Positions 47,769 through 58,984 of a stretch of DNA of 64,000 bases are shown here, one piece after another (positions within the stretch are counted from its first letter, which is position 1; the number at the start of each line of letters is the position of its first letter). The translations under genes and the position numbers were made by a program. Origin of the DNA: Methylomarinum vadi (GTDB taxonomy: Bacteria > Pseudomonadota > Gammaproteobacteria > Methylococcales > Methylomonadaceae); contig NZ_JPON01000001.1 of NCBI RefSeq assembly GCF_000733935.1, forward strand, positions 1,968,501 through 2,032,500, written 5' to 3'. The notes under the pieces were generated by a model. That model did not search any database, was not told the origin of the DNA, and was given only the letters and a program-made list of their open reading frames with translations.

Positions 47769-48836
47769 TTAACGCACCTTGCTGACCGCGAACAACGCCG
47801 CGCAAAACACCACTAGGCTGGGCAGTATTGCCATCAACATCGGATTAAAACCATAAACCAGCCCCAGGTGGCCGGCAATTTTGTCGAAAATATTGAAAGT
47901 CATGCCGATGATAATGCCAATCATCATCCTCCCGCCAGTCCCTATTCCACGCCTGATTCCAATGACGAATGGCGCCGACACCATCAGCATGACAAAGGTA
48001 ACAAACGGATTGACCAAACGACTCCAGAAGGCCAGCTCGAACGACTGGGATTTCTGATTATTTTCCTTTAAAAAGTCGATATACATAAACAAGTCGTATA
48101 ACGATAAATTATCGGGGTTGACCACGACGATACTCAACAAATCCGGGTCAATCGACGTATTCCAATTTTGCTCGGCGAGCGTATCCGCGAAAACCTGCCT
48201 GGAGGCGACTTCCGACCAACGGATATTCTCCAGACGCCATTGCCGCTGCCCCAGATAGCGCGCCGTCTCGGCATGCTTCATTACATCAAGGCGTCCTTCA
48301 TCTCCCAGATGATAAATACTGATATCACCCAAATAACCGTCGTCATGAATCTGCCGCACATTGATAAAGTCATTCCCTTCCCGCAGCCACATGCCATAGC
48401 GCGAATGCATGACGACTTTTTGATTTTGCGCCGTGGTTCTGATTAGTTGCGCGGTTCGCTCGGCGGCTGGCGCTACAAATTCACCGACCACCAACGAAAT
48501 AACCACCAGGACCAACCCAGCCAGCATAATCGAACGAATGACCCAAAAAACCGACAGGCCAATGGAACGCATCGCGATGATTTCCCGATTGTTTGCCATG
48601 GACCCCACCACGAACAAACTTCCCAATAAAGCCGCCGAAGGAATCAGTTCATAAAAGACACGCGGCGAGGTCAAGGCCAAATACATCAGGATTTCCTTCA
48701 GGCCGTAACTTCCTTTGCCCAAGTCCTTCAACTCGTCACTGAACGTAAACAAATTGAATAAAGTCAACAACAGCAGCACGGTGACCAAGGAACCCTTGAC
48801 GACTTCCTTGATGATGTAACCGGTTAAAACATTCAT
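47769..48836 (-). CDS. lptG: LPS export ABC transporter permease LptG
   Basis: With LptF and LptB it forms the inner-membrane complex that extracts lipopolysaccharide and pushes it across the periplasm. About 355 residues from ATG 48836 (MNVLTGYIIKEVVKG), the standard opening. The frame runs further upstream, but that part lies inside lptF. Three membrane helices, a periplasmic beta-jellyroll (about 130-270), then three more helices. Start and lptF stop overlap by 4 bases (ATGA). Confidence 0.95.
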   Translation of the reverse strand: MNVLTGYIIKEVVKGSLVTVLLLLTLFNLFTFSDELKDLGKGSYGLKEILMYLALTSPRVFYELIPSAALLGSLFVVGSMANNREIIAMRSIGLSVFWVIRSIMLAGLVLVVISLVVGEFVAPAAERTAQLIRTTAQNQKVVMHSRYGMWLREGNDFINVRQIHDDGYLGDISIYHLGDEGRLDVMKHAETARYLGQRQWRLENIRWSEVASRQVFADTLAEQNWNTSIDPDLLSIVVVNPDNLSLYDLFMYIDFLKENNQKSQSFELAFWSRLVNPFVTFVMLMVSAPFVIGIRRGIGTGGRMMIGIIIGMTFNIFDKIAGHLGLVYGFNPMLMAILPSLVVFCAALFAVSKVR

Positions 48837-49969
48837 GCCTGGGCCTTCCCGCTCAATTTCAATTGAATCCATCGCCAACCATACAGTCGGATCAACAACC
48901 CTCCGCCCAAAATCAGCAATAACAGATATATCCAGAAATAGCCAACGTCGGCCGGCAATGTCTCCTTCACCACCCAACTGTGGTTAACCCTGATCAAATT
49001 ACCGTAAACAAAATAAATTCCAAAGGCGACCAGCAAGCTACCATAGACGCCGCCACGGGGAGATAATTTAGCCAACGGCACGGCCAGAAAACTTAAAAAA
49101 AGCACGCCCAGCGGTATCGACAAACGCTTTTGAATTTCGGCTATATCGTACGGTTTGTCCGATTTCCACAGTTCCTCGGTACTGATCGCTTCACGATGCA
49201 ATGTCACGGCGCGGCTTTTCTTTTCGATCCGCACGCCGTATTCGACGAAATTCTCGATGACGAAATCTTTCTGTCCCGGAACCCCCTGAATCCGCTCGCC
49301 CTGCTCTAAAATCAAATACAATCCTCCAGGACGATATTCCAGTCGCCCATGCTTGGCATTAATGATACCGAGCCGGCCATGTTCGCGATTTTGCACAAAG
49401 ACATTGTTCATGCGGCCACCGAAATCGATATCCTCGACATAAAACACCAGCTCCCCGCTACTGGATTCGGTAAAGCGCCCGGCCGAAATACCGCGTATGT
49501 CCGCCGAACTCTCGTCTTCGGCCGTCATGATCTGCATACGCGCCTCGGCCCAGGGGGACGCCACCAGCGACAACGCCGACGCCACCAGCGACAACGGCAA
49601 CACCAACAAAAATACCGCGCGATAAATTGCGGCAGCCCCACCACCGGCGGAAGCAATCGCGGCCATTTCCTGATCCCGGTACATCCGCCCCAACACCATC
49701 AAAATCGCCATAAATATCGACGCCGGCAAAAAAGCAGCACTCGCGACGACCATTTTCAATCCCAGAATACTCAGCACGGTCTCATTGGAAATACTGCCTT
49801 CGATGGCTTTCCCCAAGACCCTGATGAACTTGCGGCTAACGATAATAATGACGATCACGGACAACACCGCCATCACCGTTTTCAACAAATCCATGAAGAT
49901 CATCCTATCCAACACCGATACCAGGCGAAACGAATTCCTTCCGCCCACGTTACTCGCCCCTGCGTTCAA
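48833..49969 (-). CDS. lptF: LPS export ABC transporter permease LptF
   Basis: Second permease of the LPS extractor. The body matches LptF: KFIRVLGKAIEGSISNETVLSILGL, then IFMAILMVLGRMYRDQEMAAIASAG, a periplasmic domain (GRFTESSSGELVFYVEDID), and the C-terminal helices. The frame starts at a TTG (49969) with a GGGGGAAAG site 5 bases upstream; an ATG at 49903 (MIFMDLLKT) is an alternative closer to the E. coli length. It is divergent from pepA, the usual arrangement. Confidence 0.94.
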   Translation of the reverse strand: MNAGASNVGGRNSFRLVSVLDRMIFMDLLKTVMAVLSVIVIIIVSRKFIRVLGKAIEGSISNETVLSILGLKMVVASAAFLPASIFMAILMVLGRMYRDQEMAAIASAGGGAAAIYRAVFLLVLPLSLVASALSLVASPWAEARMQIMTAEDESSADIRGISAGRFTESSSGELVFYVEDIDFGGRMNNVFVQNREHGRLGIINAKHGRLEYRPGGLYLILEQGERIQGVPGQKDFVIENFVEYGVRIEKKSRAVTLHREAISTEELWKSDKPYDIAEIQKRLSIPLGVLFLSFLAVPLAKLSPRGGVYGSLLVAFGIYFVYGNLIRVNHSWVVKETLPADVGYFWIYLLLLILGGGLLIRLYGWRWIQLKLSGKAQA

Positions 49970-50059
49970 TCAACTTTCCCCCTCATTCTAATGTATAATT
50001 CAAAGACATAGTTTACTGTATTATGCAATTTGACGATCCCAATTAATGACAGCTAACAG

Positions 50060-51556
50060 ATGACCCTTATGGACTATTCTATAGAAACGCATCCTCTCGA
50101 CAAACTTGAAAGTCGTTGCCTGATTGCCGGCATCTACCAGAATCAGCAGTTCGGCAACACCGCCTTAACGCTCGACGCCCAAACCCGGGGAATCATCGGT
50201 AAAGTCATCAAGCGCGGCGATATCCAGGGAAAAAACGGCGAAACCCTGTTGCTCAATTACTTGCCGGAGTGCCCGATCGAACGCGTCCTGTTGGTGGGCA
50301 TGGGCGAAAAGGGCAAGGTCACGCGCAAGCTCTATCGCAAGGCATTGACTGCCGCCATCAAGACGGTCAGAGAAAGCAAACTGACGTCCGTCACCAGTTC
50401 CCTGCACGACATCGACGTAGAAGATGCCGACCTAGCGTGGAAAACCCGGCAAACCATTGAGGTCTTCAACGACGGGATTTACCAGTACAGTCACACCAAA
50501 AATTGTGATGAAAACAAAGTCCAGTTGAACGAGGTCAAAATACTTGCCGGAAGCGAATCGCAGACCGCCATTGAAACCGGACTCACACAAGGCCTGGCCA
50601 TCGCCCAGGCGATGGAACTGACTAAACGTCTGGCCGACCTGCCCGGCAATATCTGCACGCCGTCCTATCTCGCCGAACAAGCCGGTGAACTGGCGGAAAA
50701 ATTCGAGCGGTTGGAATGCGAGATACTCGAAGAGAGTCATCTGGAAGCGCTGGGCATGGGCGCTTTCCTGGCCGTTTCGCGCGGCAGCCGCCAGCCGGCG
50801 AAACTGATTACGTTGAATTACCGGGGCGGCGACGAGCAACACAAACCCATCGTTTTGGTCGGCAAGGGCCTGACTTTCGACGCCGGCGGCATATCGCTGA
50901 AACCGGGCGCCGGCATGGACGAAATGAAATACGACATGTGCGGCGGCGCCACGGTCCTCGGCGTATTGCAAGCCGTCGCTCAAATGAATCTGCCATTAAA
51001 TGTCATCGGCCTGATTCCGTCCTCGGAAAACCTGCCGGACGGCAACGCTAACAAGCCTGGCGACATCTTGACCAGTATGGCCGGCAAGACCATCGAGGTC
51101 TTGAACACCGACGCCGAGGGCCGCCTGATCCTCTGCGACACGCTGACTTATGCAAAAAAATTCGACCCGGAAGTCGTTATCGACATGGCCACCCTGACCG
51201 GCGCCTGCATCGTCTCGCTGGGCCGGGTTCCCAGCGGCCTGCTGGGCAACGATGATGCTCTTTGCGAAGACTTGAACAAGGCCAGCGAAATAGCCTGCGA
51301 CAGCGTGTGGCGGCTGCCGCTGTGGGAAGAATATCAGGAACAGCTCAAGTCCAATTTTGCCGACCTGGCCAATATCGGCGGCCCCGATGCGGGCACGATC
51401 ACGGCCGCCTGCTTCCTGTCGCGCTTCACCGAAGATTATCGCTGGGCCCACCTCGATATCGCCGGCACTGCCTGGCGCACCGGCCAGAACAAAGGCGCGA
51501 CGGGGCGGCCGGTGCCGTTGCTGACGCAGTATTTACTCAACCGGGCACATGCCTGA
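50060..51556 (+). CDS. pepA: Leucyl aminopeptidase
   Basis: Cytoplasmic M17 metallo-exopeptidase; E. coli PepA also binds DNA at cer sites and the carAB promoter. The 498 residues (ATG at 50060 or 50069) show [20 protein letters not shown], the signature [16 protein letters not shown] and metal ligands in KYDMCGGA. Divergent from lptF; holC begins 8 bases before its stop. Confidence 0.97.
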   Translation: MTLMDYSIETHPLDKLESRCLIAGIYQNQQFGNTALTLDAQTRGIIGKVIKRGDIQGKNGETLLLNYLPECPIERVLLVGMGEKGKVTRKLYRKALTAAIKTVRESKLTSVTSSLHDIDVEDADLAWKTRQTIEVFNDGIYQYSHTKNCDENKVQLNEVKILAGSESQTAIETGLTQGLAIAQAMELTKRLADLPGNICTPSYLAEQAGELAEKFERLECEILEESHLEALGMGAFLAVSRGSRQPAKLITLNYRGGDEQHKPIVLVGKGLTFDAGGISLKPGAGMDEMKYDMCGGATVLGVLQAVAQMNLPLNVIGLIPSSENLPDGNANKPGDILTSMAGKTIEVLNTDAEGRLILCDTLTYAKKFDPEVVIDMATLTGACIVSLGRVPSGLLGNDDALCEDLNKASEIACDSVWRLPLWEEYQEQLKSNFADLANIGGPDAGTITAACFLSRFTEDYRWAHLDIAGTAWRTGQNKGATGRPVPLLTQYLLNRAHA

Positions 51557-51986
51557 GGCCACGTTTTATGTCCTGCCGAGCCAATCGCAGCAGGAGCGGC
51601 AGGCGTTCGCCTGCAAACTGATCGAGAAAGTCTATCGCAGCGGCCATAGCTGCTTCGTCCTGACCGATTCGGAGCGGCAAAGCCGGCAAGTGGATGATTT
51701 ATTGTGGACCTTCAGGCCCGGCAGCTTCGTCCCGCACCAAGTCTATAGAGACGAAGAGCCGGCTTTTCCGCAAACCATCCTGATCGGCCACGACGGCATT
51801 CCCGAACGCTGGCGGAAGGTGGTCGTCAATTTGTCCTCGACCACCCCGACTCAACTCGATCAGTGCGAACGCATCCTGGAAATACTGGACAACAGCGAGG
51901 AAACCAAGCAAGCCGGACGTAACCGCTATCGCCATTATCGGCAAGAAGGCCTGGACATTACCACGCACAATATGCAAAAAGGCTGA
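51549..51986 (+). CDS. holC: DNA polymerase III chi subunit
   Basis: Chi links the clamp loader to SSB at the replication fork. The 145 residues ([53 protein letters not shown]) fit the E. coli length of 147. It overlaps pepA by 8 bases and precedes valS, the common pepA-holC-valS order. Confidence 0.94.
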   Translation: MPEATFYVLPSQSQQERQAFACKLIEKVYRSGHSCFVLTDSERQSRQVDDLLWTFRPGSFVPHQVYRDEEPAFPQTILIGHDGIPERWRKVVVNLSSTTPTQLDQCERILEILDNSEETKQAGRNRYRHYRQEGLDITTHNMQKG

Positions 51987-52091
51987 TGGCGTCCGCTTCT
52001 GCGGATAAATCCAAGACCGCCAGATACGAGAAAACCTTGTTTTACGGTTAAAATAATTTTTTTAGTCATCAAGAGAACACAGCAGACATCC

Positions 52092-54899
52092 ATGGAAAAA
52101 ACCTACTCACCCCATTCAATCGAACAACGCTGGTATCAAACCTGGGAAGAAAAAGGCTATTTTGCGGCGAAACAGAAGGGCGAATCCTACTGCATAATGA
52201 TCCCGCCGCCCAATGTCACCGGCAGTCTGCACATGGGGCATGCATTTCAGGATACGATCATGGACGCCTTGACCCGTTACCACCGCATGAAGGGCCATAG
52301 CACCTTGTGGCAACCCGGCACCGACCACGCCGGCATCGCCACGCAAATGGTCGTGGAAAGACTGGTCAACGCCGAAGGCAAGACCCGCCACGATTACGGC
52401 CGCGATGCGTTCATCGAAAAAGTCTGGGAATGGAAGGAACAGTCAGGCGGCACCATCACCCGTCAATTGCGCCGCATGGGGTCCTCGCTGGACTGGGACA
52501 AGGAACGCTTCACGATGGATGAAGGCATGTCCAAGGCGGTGCGCGAAGTGTTCATCAAACTGTACGAGGAAGGCCTGATCTACCGCGGCAAACGCCTGGT
52601 TAACTGGGACCCGGTGCTGCATACCGCGGTCTCCGACCTGGAAGTGCTGTCGGAAGAAGAAAACGGGTCGATGTGGCATATGCGTTATCCGCTGGCCAAC
52701 GGCAAGGGCCATCTGATCGTCGCCACGACCCGTCCCGAAACCATGCTCGGCGATGCCGCCGTCGCGATTCATCCGGAAGACGAGCGTTACAAACATCTGC
52801 TGGGCGAATTCGTCGAGCTGCCGCTGACCGGCCGCCGCATTCCGATCATCGCCGACGACTATGTGGATCCGGAATTCGGCACCGGCTGCGTCAAGATCAC
52901 GCCGGCGCATGATTTCAACGATTACGAGGTCTGGACCCGTCATCGCGACATGTCGGCGATCGCCGACCTGCCCCATGGCGGTCTGATCAATATCTTCACC
53001 GCCGATGCCACCGTGCGAGCCAACGACGACGGCTTCTCCGTCATCCCCGACGACTACATCGGCCTGGACCGCTTCCAGGCGCGCAAGCAAATCGTCGCCG
53101 ACCTGGAAGCGCAGGGTCTGCTGGAAAAAATCGAAGACCATAAACTGATGGTGCCCCGCGGCGACCGCACCGGCACGGTCATCGAACCGCTGCTGACCGA
53201 CCAATGGTACGTCAAGATCGAACCGTTGGCCAAGCCGGCCATCGAAGCGGTGGAAAAGGGCGACATCAAGTTCGTTCCCGACAACTGGAAAAACACCTAT
53301 TTCGAATGGATGCGCAATATCCAGGACTGGTGCATTTCGCGGCAAATTTGGTGGGGACATCGTATTCCGGCCTGGTATGACGACGAGGACAATATCTATG
53401 TCGGCCATTCCGAGCAGGAGATCCGCGAGCAGCACCAGCTGGCGGCCGATTATCCTCTCAGGCAGGACGAGGATGTGCTAGATACCTGGTTTTCCTCGGC
53501 CTTGTGGCCTTTTTCCACGCTGGGCTGGCCCGAGCAGACCCCGGAACTGGCCAAACACTATCCGACCAGCGTATTGGTCACCGGTTTCGACATCATTTTC
53601 TTCTGGGTCGCCAGGATGATCATGATGGGCCTGAAGTTTCAAGGCCAGGTGCCGTTCCGCGAAGTCTACATCCACGGCCTAGTGCGCGACGCCGAGGGGC
53701 AGAAGATGTCCAAGACCAAAGGCAACGTGCTCGACCCCATCGATCTGATCGACGGCATCGACCTGGAATCGCTGGTCGCCAAGCGTACCGCCGGCATGAT
53801 GCAGCCCCATCTGGCAAAAAAAATCGAACAGGCGACGCGCAAGCATTTTCCCGACGGCATTCCGTCTTTCGGCACCGACGCGCTGCGCTTCACGTTCGCC
53901 TCGATGGCCTCGACCGGCCGCGACATCCGTTTCGATCTGGCCAGGACCGAGGGTTACCGCAATTTCTGCAATAAATTGTGGAACGCGGCCCGCTACGTTC
54001 TGATGAACACGGAAGGCCAGGATAACGGCCTGTCCGGCGAAGCCTGCGAGCTCTCCCAAGCCGATCGCTGGATCGTTTCCCGTCTGAACCAGGTCATCGC
54101 CCAGACCCGCGACGCGATCGAAAACTACCGTTTCGATCTGGCCGCGCAAACCATTTATGAATTCGTCTGGAACGAATACTGCGACTGGTATCTGGAACTG
54201 TCCAAGATCTCGCTGCAATCGGACGATCCGGCCCTGCAACGCGGCACCCGTAAAACCTTGTTGCAGGTACTGGAGCACATCCTGCGGGTGGCTCATCCGC
54301 TGATTCCTTTCATCACCGAGGAAATCTGGCAACGGGTCGCGCCCTTGGCGGGCATTAGCGGCGAAACCATCATGTTGCAACCCTACCCCGAGGCCGACAA
54401 TACGCAAATCGACGAGCAGGCCATCGCCGCTACCGACTGGATCATGGCCTTCATCCTCGGCATCCGCCGTATTCGCGGCGAAATGAACATCGCCCCCGGC
54501 AAGCCGTTGAACGTGCTGCTGCAAAACTACTCGGCCGGCGACCAAGCCTTGTTGCAAGATAACCGCACCTATCTGCTGAAGCTGGGGCGACTGGAAACGA
54601 TCGAGTTGCTGGGCGTAAACGATGCGACCCCGGAATCGGCCATCGCCCTGGTCGGCGACATGAAGATCCTGATTCCGATGGCCGGATTGATCGATAAGGA
54701 GGCCGAATTAAGCCGGTTGACCAAGGAAATCCAGAAAATCGAGAAGGAACTGCCGCGCATTGAGGGCAAGCTGAACAACGCCAACTTCATCGATAAGGCC
54801 CCCGCTGCGGTCATCGCCAAGGAAAGGGAGAAATTGGCGAACTTGCAATCCTCGTTGGGCAATCTCAACGAACAGCTGCAAAAAATCAAGGCGCTTTAA
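52092..54899 (+). CDS. valS: Valyl-tRNA synthetase
   Basis: Class I synthetase charging tRNA-Val, with an editing domain against threonine. The 935 residues contain the HIGH-type motif [14 protein letters not shown], the CP1 editing part ([17 protein letters not shown]), [18 protein letters not shown], and the C-terminal coiled coil. It follows holC by about 105 bases; the ATG is preceded by AAGAGAAC. Confidence 0.98.
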   Translation: MEKTYSPHSIEQRWYQTWEEKGYFAAKQKGESYCIMIPPPNVTGSLHMGHAFQDTIMDALTRYHRMKGHSTLWQPGTDHAGIATQMVVERLVNAEGKTRHDYGRDAFIEKVWEWKEQSGGTITRQLRRMGSSLDWDKERFTMDEGMSKAVREVFIKLYEEGLIYRGKRLVNWDPVLHTAVSDLEVLSEEENGSMWHMRYPLANGKGHLIVATTRPETMLGDAAVAIHPEDERYKHLLGEFVELPLTGRRIPIIADDYVDPEFGTGCVKITPAHDFNDYEVWTRHRDMSAIADLPHGGLINIFTADATVRANDDGFSVIPDDYIGLDRFQARKQIVADLEAQGLLEKIEDHKLMVPRGDRTGTVIEPLLTDQWYVKIEPLAKPAIEAVEKGDIKFVPDNWKNTYFEWMRNIQDWCISRQIWWGHRIPAWYDDEDNIYVGHSEQEIREQHQLAADYPLRQDEDVLDTWFSSALWPFSTLGWPEQTPELAKHYPTSVLVTGFDIIFFWVARMIMMGLKFQGQVPFREVYIHGLVRDAEGQKMSKTKGNVLDPIDLIDGIDLESLVAKRTAGMMQPHLAKKIEQATRKHFPDGIPSFGTDALRFTFASMASTGRDIRFDLARTEGYRNFCNKLWNAARYVLMNTEGQDNGLSGEACELSQADRWIVSRLNQVIAQTRDAIENYRFDLAAQTIYEFVWNEYCDWYLELSKISLQSDDPALQRGTRKTLLQVLEHILRVAHPLIPFITEEIWQRVAPLAGISGETIMLQPYPEADNTQIDEQAIAATDWIMAFILGIRRIRGEMNIAPGKPLNVLLQNYSAGDQALLQDNRTYLLKLGRLETIELLGVNDATPESAIALVGDMKILIPMAGLIDKEAELSRLTKEIQKIEKELPRIEGKLNNANFIDKAPAAVIAKEREKLANLQSSLGNLNEQLQKIKAL

Positions 54900-54911
54900 A
54901 GGAATGGAGGT

Positions 54912-56363
54912 ATGGGACCGTCAAGGCAAACTCCGAATTCACTAGACGAATGGACCCGCTATCTGACCGAGCGGGAAATGCCGATTTTTTCCCATACCGC
55001 CAATAGCATCTATGCCACGCTGGATGATAAGCACAAGGGCGCCATGGAACTGGCTTCCATCATTCTGCAAGACCCCAATTTAACGGCAAAACTGCTGAAG
55101 CTGAGCAACAGCAGCTACTACAACCCGTCCCGGCAAAAAATCAACACCATCTCGCGCGCCATCGTCATTCTCGGCGCCAATACCATCCGCGAATTAACGC
55201 TGGCGTGCGCATTTTTCGAATCTATCCTGTCCCCGGACAACAAAGAACATGCCAACCGGGAAATCGGCGATGCCATCCACGCCGCCGTGCAAGCCAAGGA
55301 GCTTGCCGTCATGACCAACGATCCCTCGCCGGAAGAAATCTTTATCGCCACGCTACTGCATAATATCGGCAATATCGCGTTCTGGTGTTTCGACCATCAA
55401 CACGGTAAACGAATCAATGAACTATTAAGCACCGGCCAATACACGGCGAACGAGGCCGAAAAAAAGGTCTTGGGCTTCACACTGCGACGCTTGAGCAAAC
55501 AACTTAGCCATGCCTGGAACCTGGGCGGCTTGACCGAACAAGCTATCAACATGCCTCGAACCAACAACCCCAGGGTTGCGCTTGTAAATTTAGGCCATCA
55601 GATTTGTCAAGCGACCAAAAGCAAACCTCCCCAGACTGCATTACAAGAATGCCTTGGCGAACTGCATCGCCTGACCGGACTCGAAGAAACTCAGTTAACT
55701 GACCGTATAAAACAAAACACTCATAAAGCGGTCAAAATCGCCATCCAGTTCGGCGCCCACGACGCCTCTAAATACATTGCCGGCCATGCCGAGGAATCTC
55801 CGCCCAAGGAAAAAGATCCGGAGGCAACAGCCGACCCCAGACAGCTACAGATAGACATTCTTCAGGAAATCAGCAACCACATCAGCGGCCCCATCAACCT
55901 GAACATTTTGTTCGAAATGGTACTGGAAGGCATTCATCGCGGGGTCGGCATGGACAGGACGCTGTTTCTGTTGTTGAGCGCCGATAAAAAAACTTTGCAT
56001 GAAAAATCCTCCTTCGGTTGGTCAAAATCTCCCGGCAGCGACGACAAGATAATTATTGCCGACCACCACCAGGACACGAATCTGATGTTTCATTGCATCA
56101 AAAGCGGAAAAAGCCTCTGGGCCAAGCCTCGAATGCACTATAATTTGTTCGATTCACAGATTAACCGGTTTATCGGCGCAAATGAATGCTTCGCCATGCC
56201 CTTGCAAACCGAACGAAAAATCATCGGCGTGATCTATTGCGATCGCGCAATTCAACATAAACCCTTGAGCCAGGATGAATTTAATGCTTGCAAACACTTT
56301 GCCAAGCAAGCCAATATAGGCTTGGCCCTTTATCGCATGAGAAGCCTTGCAAACCATGATTAA
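54912..56363 (+). CDS. HDOD-domain protein with C-terminal GAF domain
   Basis: A 483-residue cytoplasmic regulator. Residues about 15-215 form an HDOD domain (LASIILQDPNLTAKLLKLSN, ISRAIVILGANTIRELTLAC, FIATLLHNIGNIAFW), a degraded HD fold that usually lacks phosphodiesterase activity and acts in signalling. Residues about 310-475 look like a GAF domain (LNILFEMVLEGIHRGVGMDR, FAMPLQTERKIIGVIYCDR). Such proteins regulate motility and c-di-GMP responses in other bacteria. A ribosome site GGAGG precedes the ATG. The next gene, a double receiver, starts inside its end, so they are co-translated. Confidence 0.88.
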   Translation: MGPSRQTPNSLDEWTRYLTEREMPIFSHTANSIYATLDDKHKGAMELASIILQDPNLTAKLLKLSNSSYYNPSRQKINTISRAIVILGANTIRELTLACAFFESILSPDNKEHANREIGDAIHAAVQAKELAVMTNDPSPEEIFIATLLHNIGNIAFWCFDHQHGKRINELLSTGQYTANEAEKKVLGFTLRRLSKQLSHAWNLGGLTEQAINMPRTNNPRVALVNLGHQICQATKSKPPQTALQECLGELHRLTGLEETQLTDRIKQNTHKAVKIAIQFGAHDASKYIAGHAEESPPKEKDPEATADPRQLQIDILQEISNHISGPINLNILFEMVLEGIHRGVGMDRTLFLLLSADKKTLHEKSSFGWSKSPGSDDKIIIADHHQDTNLMFHCIKSGKSLWAKPRMHYNLFDSQINRFIGANECFAMPLQTERKIIGVIYCDRAIQHKPLSQDEFNACKHFAKQANIGLALYRMRSLANHD

Positions 56364-57150
56364 TCAAGAACTCATTCATCTCAAGGTTATACTGGTAGAG
56401 CCTTCCCATACCCAGCAGCTCATCATCAAACATCATTTGACCGACTTCGGCATCGTCGACATCTTGACCCAGACAACGGGGCAAGACACCCTTGCGATGT
56501 TGGCAAACAACCCTCCCGATCTGATTATCAGCGCCATGTACCTGCCCGATATGACCGGGGTGGAATTGGTTCACGCCATTCGTGAACACGACTCATCCTA
56601 TGAAATGGCTTTTTTGTTGGTCTCCAGCGAAACCAATATCCGCTATCTTGAGCCCATCAGGCAAGCCGGAGCTATTGGCATTCTACCCAAACCTTTTACT
56701 TCCCAGGAACTGGATATTGTCCTTTCCGCCACACTAGACTACCTCAATCCACGCAAGGTCAGGCTGGATCATTTCGATATCGAAGACCTGAATGTCTTGG
56801 TGGTTGACGACAGCCATTTATCACAGCAATTCATCAGTCGCATTCTGAATGACTTGGGTATTGAATTGATCACCATTGCGGAAAACGGCAGGCAAGCGGT
56901 CAATATACTACAAAGCCAGTACTTCGATTTAATCGTCACCGATCTCAATATGCCGGAAATGGACGGTCTGCAATTGACTCAACATATTCGCCATCAACCG
57001 AGCGGACGATCGATACCGATTCTGATGATCACCAGCGAACAAAATCAGGGCCGCCTGGCCGCAGTGGAAAAAGCCGGAGTGTCCGCTCTTTTGGATAAAC
57101 CTTTCGAACCGGCGTCAATCAAAAATATCATCATGCAACTGCTCAATTGA
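56356..57150 (+). CDS. Double receiver (REC-REC) response regulator
   Basis: About 264 residues with two CheY-like domains and no output domain. The first (about 8-130) lacks the acid pair (VEPSHT in place of xDD) and has Ala at the phospho-acceptor position (IISAMYLPDMTG), though it keeps a KP. It should not be phosphorylated. The second (about 145-262) is complete: VVDDSHLS, VTDLNMPEMDGLQL, MITS and DKPF. It starts at ATG 56356, 8 bases before the HDOD-GAF stop. Next comes pilB, suggesting a role in pilus or surface signalling, but that is inference. Confidence 0.9.
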   Translation: MINQELIHLKVILVEPSHTQQLIIKHHLTDFGIVDILTQTTGQDTLAMLANNPPDLIISAMYLPDMTGVELVHAIREHDSSYEMAFLLVSSETNIRYLEPIRQAGAIGILPKPFTSQELDIVLSATLDYLNPRKVRLDHFDIEDLNVLVVDDSHLSQQFISRILNDLGIELITIAENGRQAVNILQSQYFDLIVTDLNMPEMDGLQLTQHIRHQPSGRSIPILMITSEQNQGRLAAVEKAGVSALLDKPFEPASIKNIIMQLLN

Positions 57151-57269
57151 GTGTTGCGCTTTCTTGACAAAATCCACAAACTGCCAATTCTCAGCGAGTT
57201 GGGTAGTGGACAAAATACCTATTTCATCTATATTTTTCTTTACGTAAACAAATTTGAACACTCCGTTTC

Positions 57270-58982
57270 ATGTCGACAGTAGCCAGTGATTTACAATTCA
57301 GCGGATTGACCAAATGCCTGATCAGAGAAGGTGTGCTCAGCGAAGAAACCGCTCAGGAAGCGATTAAGGAGGCCAAAAAGCAAAAAATTCCGTTAATCAG
57401 TTACTTGGTCAATAATAATCATGTCGACAGCACAACCATCGCTTCCCTTGCCTCGGTCGAATTCGGCGTGCCTTTTTTCGACCTGGATTCCCTGGATTTC
57501 AGCGTTATCCCCATCAAACTGGTCGAGGAAAAGCTGATCCGGCAACATCATGCCCTTCCCTTGTTCAAACGCGGCAACCGACTGTTTATCGCTACCTCGG
57601 ATCCTACCAATTTTCAGGCCCTGGACGAAATAAAATTCCATACCCGCCTAAATATCGAAAATATCCTGGTCGAGGAAAATAAACTGGGCAAGGCCATCGA
57701 TACGGCGCTTGAAGCTGCCGACACCTCGATGTCGGACTTGCTTGACGAAGACTTGGATAATATCGATATCTCAGCAGGCGAAGATGAAATGCCCAAGGAG
57801 GAATCGACCTCCGATGTCGACGATGCGCCGATCGTCCGTTTTGTCAACAAAATCCTGTTGGACTCAATCAAAAAGGGCGTTTCCGATATTCATTTAGAAC
57901 CTTTCGAGAAAAAATTCCGCATCCGTTTCCGCGGCGACGGCATTCTTTACGAAGCTGCCAGCCCCCCCGCCAACATCGCCAACCGGATTATTTCCCGCAT
58001 CAAGGTCATGTCCAGAATGGACATCGCCGAACGCCGGGTGCCCCAAGACGGTCGGATCAAAATGCAATTATCCAAGCACCGCGCGATCGATTTCCGGGTC
58101 AACACGTGCCCTACGCTGTTCGGCGAAAAGGTCGTATTGCGGATTCTCGACCCGACCAGCGCGCAGATCGGCATCGAGAAGCTGGGATTCGAACCGGAAC
58201 AACAGAAACTCTTTCTCCAGGCCATTCACCGACCTTACGGCATGGTACTGGTCACCGGCCCAACCGGTAGTGGTAAAACGGTTTCGCTTTATACCGGGCT
58301 AAACATTCTTAATAGTATGGAACGCAATATTTCCACCGCCGAGGATCCGGTGGAAATCACCGTGGAAGGCATTAACCAGGTCAACGTCAACCCGAAAGCC
58401 GGCCTAACCTTCGCCGAGGCGCTCAAGGCCTTTTTACGGCAAGATCCAGACATCATCATGGTCGGGGAGATTCGTGACTTGGAAACCGCCAGCATCGCCG
58501 TCAAGGCTGCGCAAACCGGTCACCTGGTATTATCGACATTACATACCAACGACGCTCCGCAAACCATCAACCGCTTGATGCAGATGGGAATCGAGCCCTT
58601 CAACATCGTCTCCGCGGTTAATCTGATCATGGCACAACGGCTGGCCCGGCGTTTATGCGAACACTGCAAACAACCGGCCGACTATCCGGAAAAAGTCTAT
58701 CTGGATGCTGGATTCAAGAAAGAAGAGATTCCCGATATGCAAATCTATACACATGTCGGTTGCGAACACTGCAATGGCGGTTACAAAGGTCGGGTGGGGA
58801 TTTATCAGGTATTACCGATCAGTGAACAAATGCGGGCCTTGATTCTGAGAGGCGGCAATGCGATGGAAATGGCTGAACTGGCCAAAAGCGAAGGTATCAA
58901 CGATTTGAGAGCCTCCGGCCTGCTGAAAGTCAAGCAAGGCATCACCACCCTGGAAGAAATCGACCGGGTAACTAAGGAATAA
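57270..58982 (+). CDS. pilB: Type IV pilus assembly ATPase PilB
   Basis: Hexameric motor for pilus extension. The 570 residues hold the N-terminal MshEN-type domain (about 10-140), the N2 and CTE ATPase parts with Walker A GPTGSGKTVSLY, Walker B region DPDIIMVGEIRD and His box GHLVLSTLHTNDA, and a zinc tetracysteine (CEHC... CEHCNGGYKGR). It is followed 2 bases later by pilC and then pilD. No pilin gene is adjacent. Confidence 0.97.
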   Translation: MSTVASDLQFSGLTKCLIREGVLSEETAQEAIKEAKKQKIPLISYLVNNNHVDSTTIASLASVEFGVPFFDLDSLDFSVIPIKLVEEKLIRQHHALPLFKRGNRLFIATSDPTNFQALDEIKFHTRLNIENILVEENKLGKAIDTALEAADTSMSDLLDEDLDNIDISAGEDEMPKEESTSDVDDAPIVRFVNKILLDSIKKGVSDIHLEPFEKKFRIRFRGDGILYEAASPPANIANRIISRIKVMSRMDIAERRVPQDGRIKMQLSKHRAIDFRVNTCPTLFGEKVVLRILDPTSAQIGIEKLGFEPEQQKLFLQAIHRPYGMVLVTGPTGSGKTVSLYTGLNILNSMERNISTAEDPVEITVEGINQVNVNPKAGLTFAEALKAFLRQDPDIIMVGEIRDLETASIAVKAAQTGHLVLSTLHTNDAPQTINRLMQMGIEPFNIVSAVNLIMAQRLARRLCEHCKQPADYPEKVYLDAGFKKEEIPDMQIYTHVGCEHCNGGYKGRVGIYQVLPISEQMRALILRGGNAMEMAELAKSEGINDLRASGLLKVKQGITTLEEIDRVTKE

Positions 58983-58984
58983 AC

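Noticed and set aside
52443-53435. 330-residue - strand frame
   Set aside because: Antisense to valS; composition is typical of reversed coding sequence.
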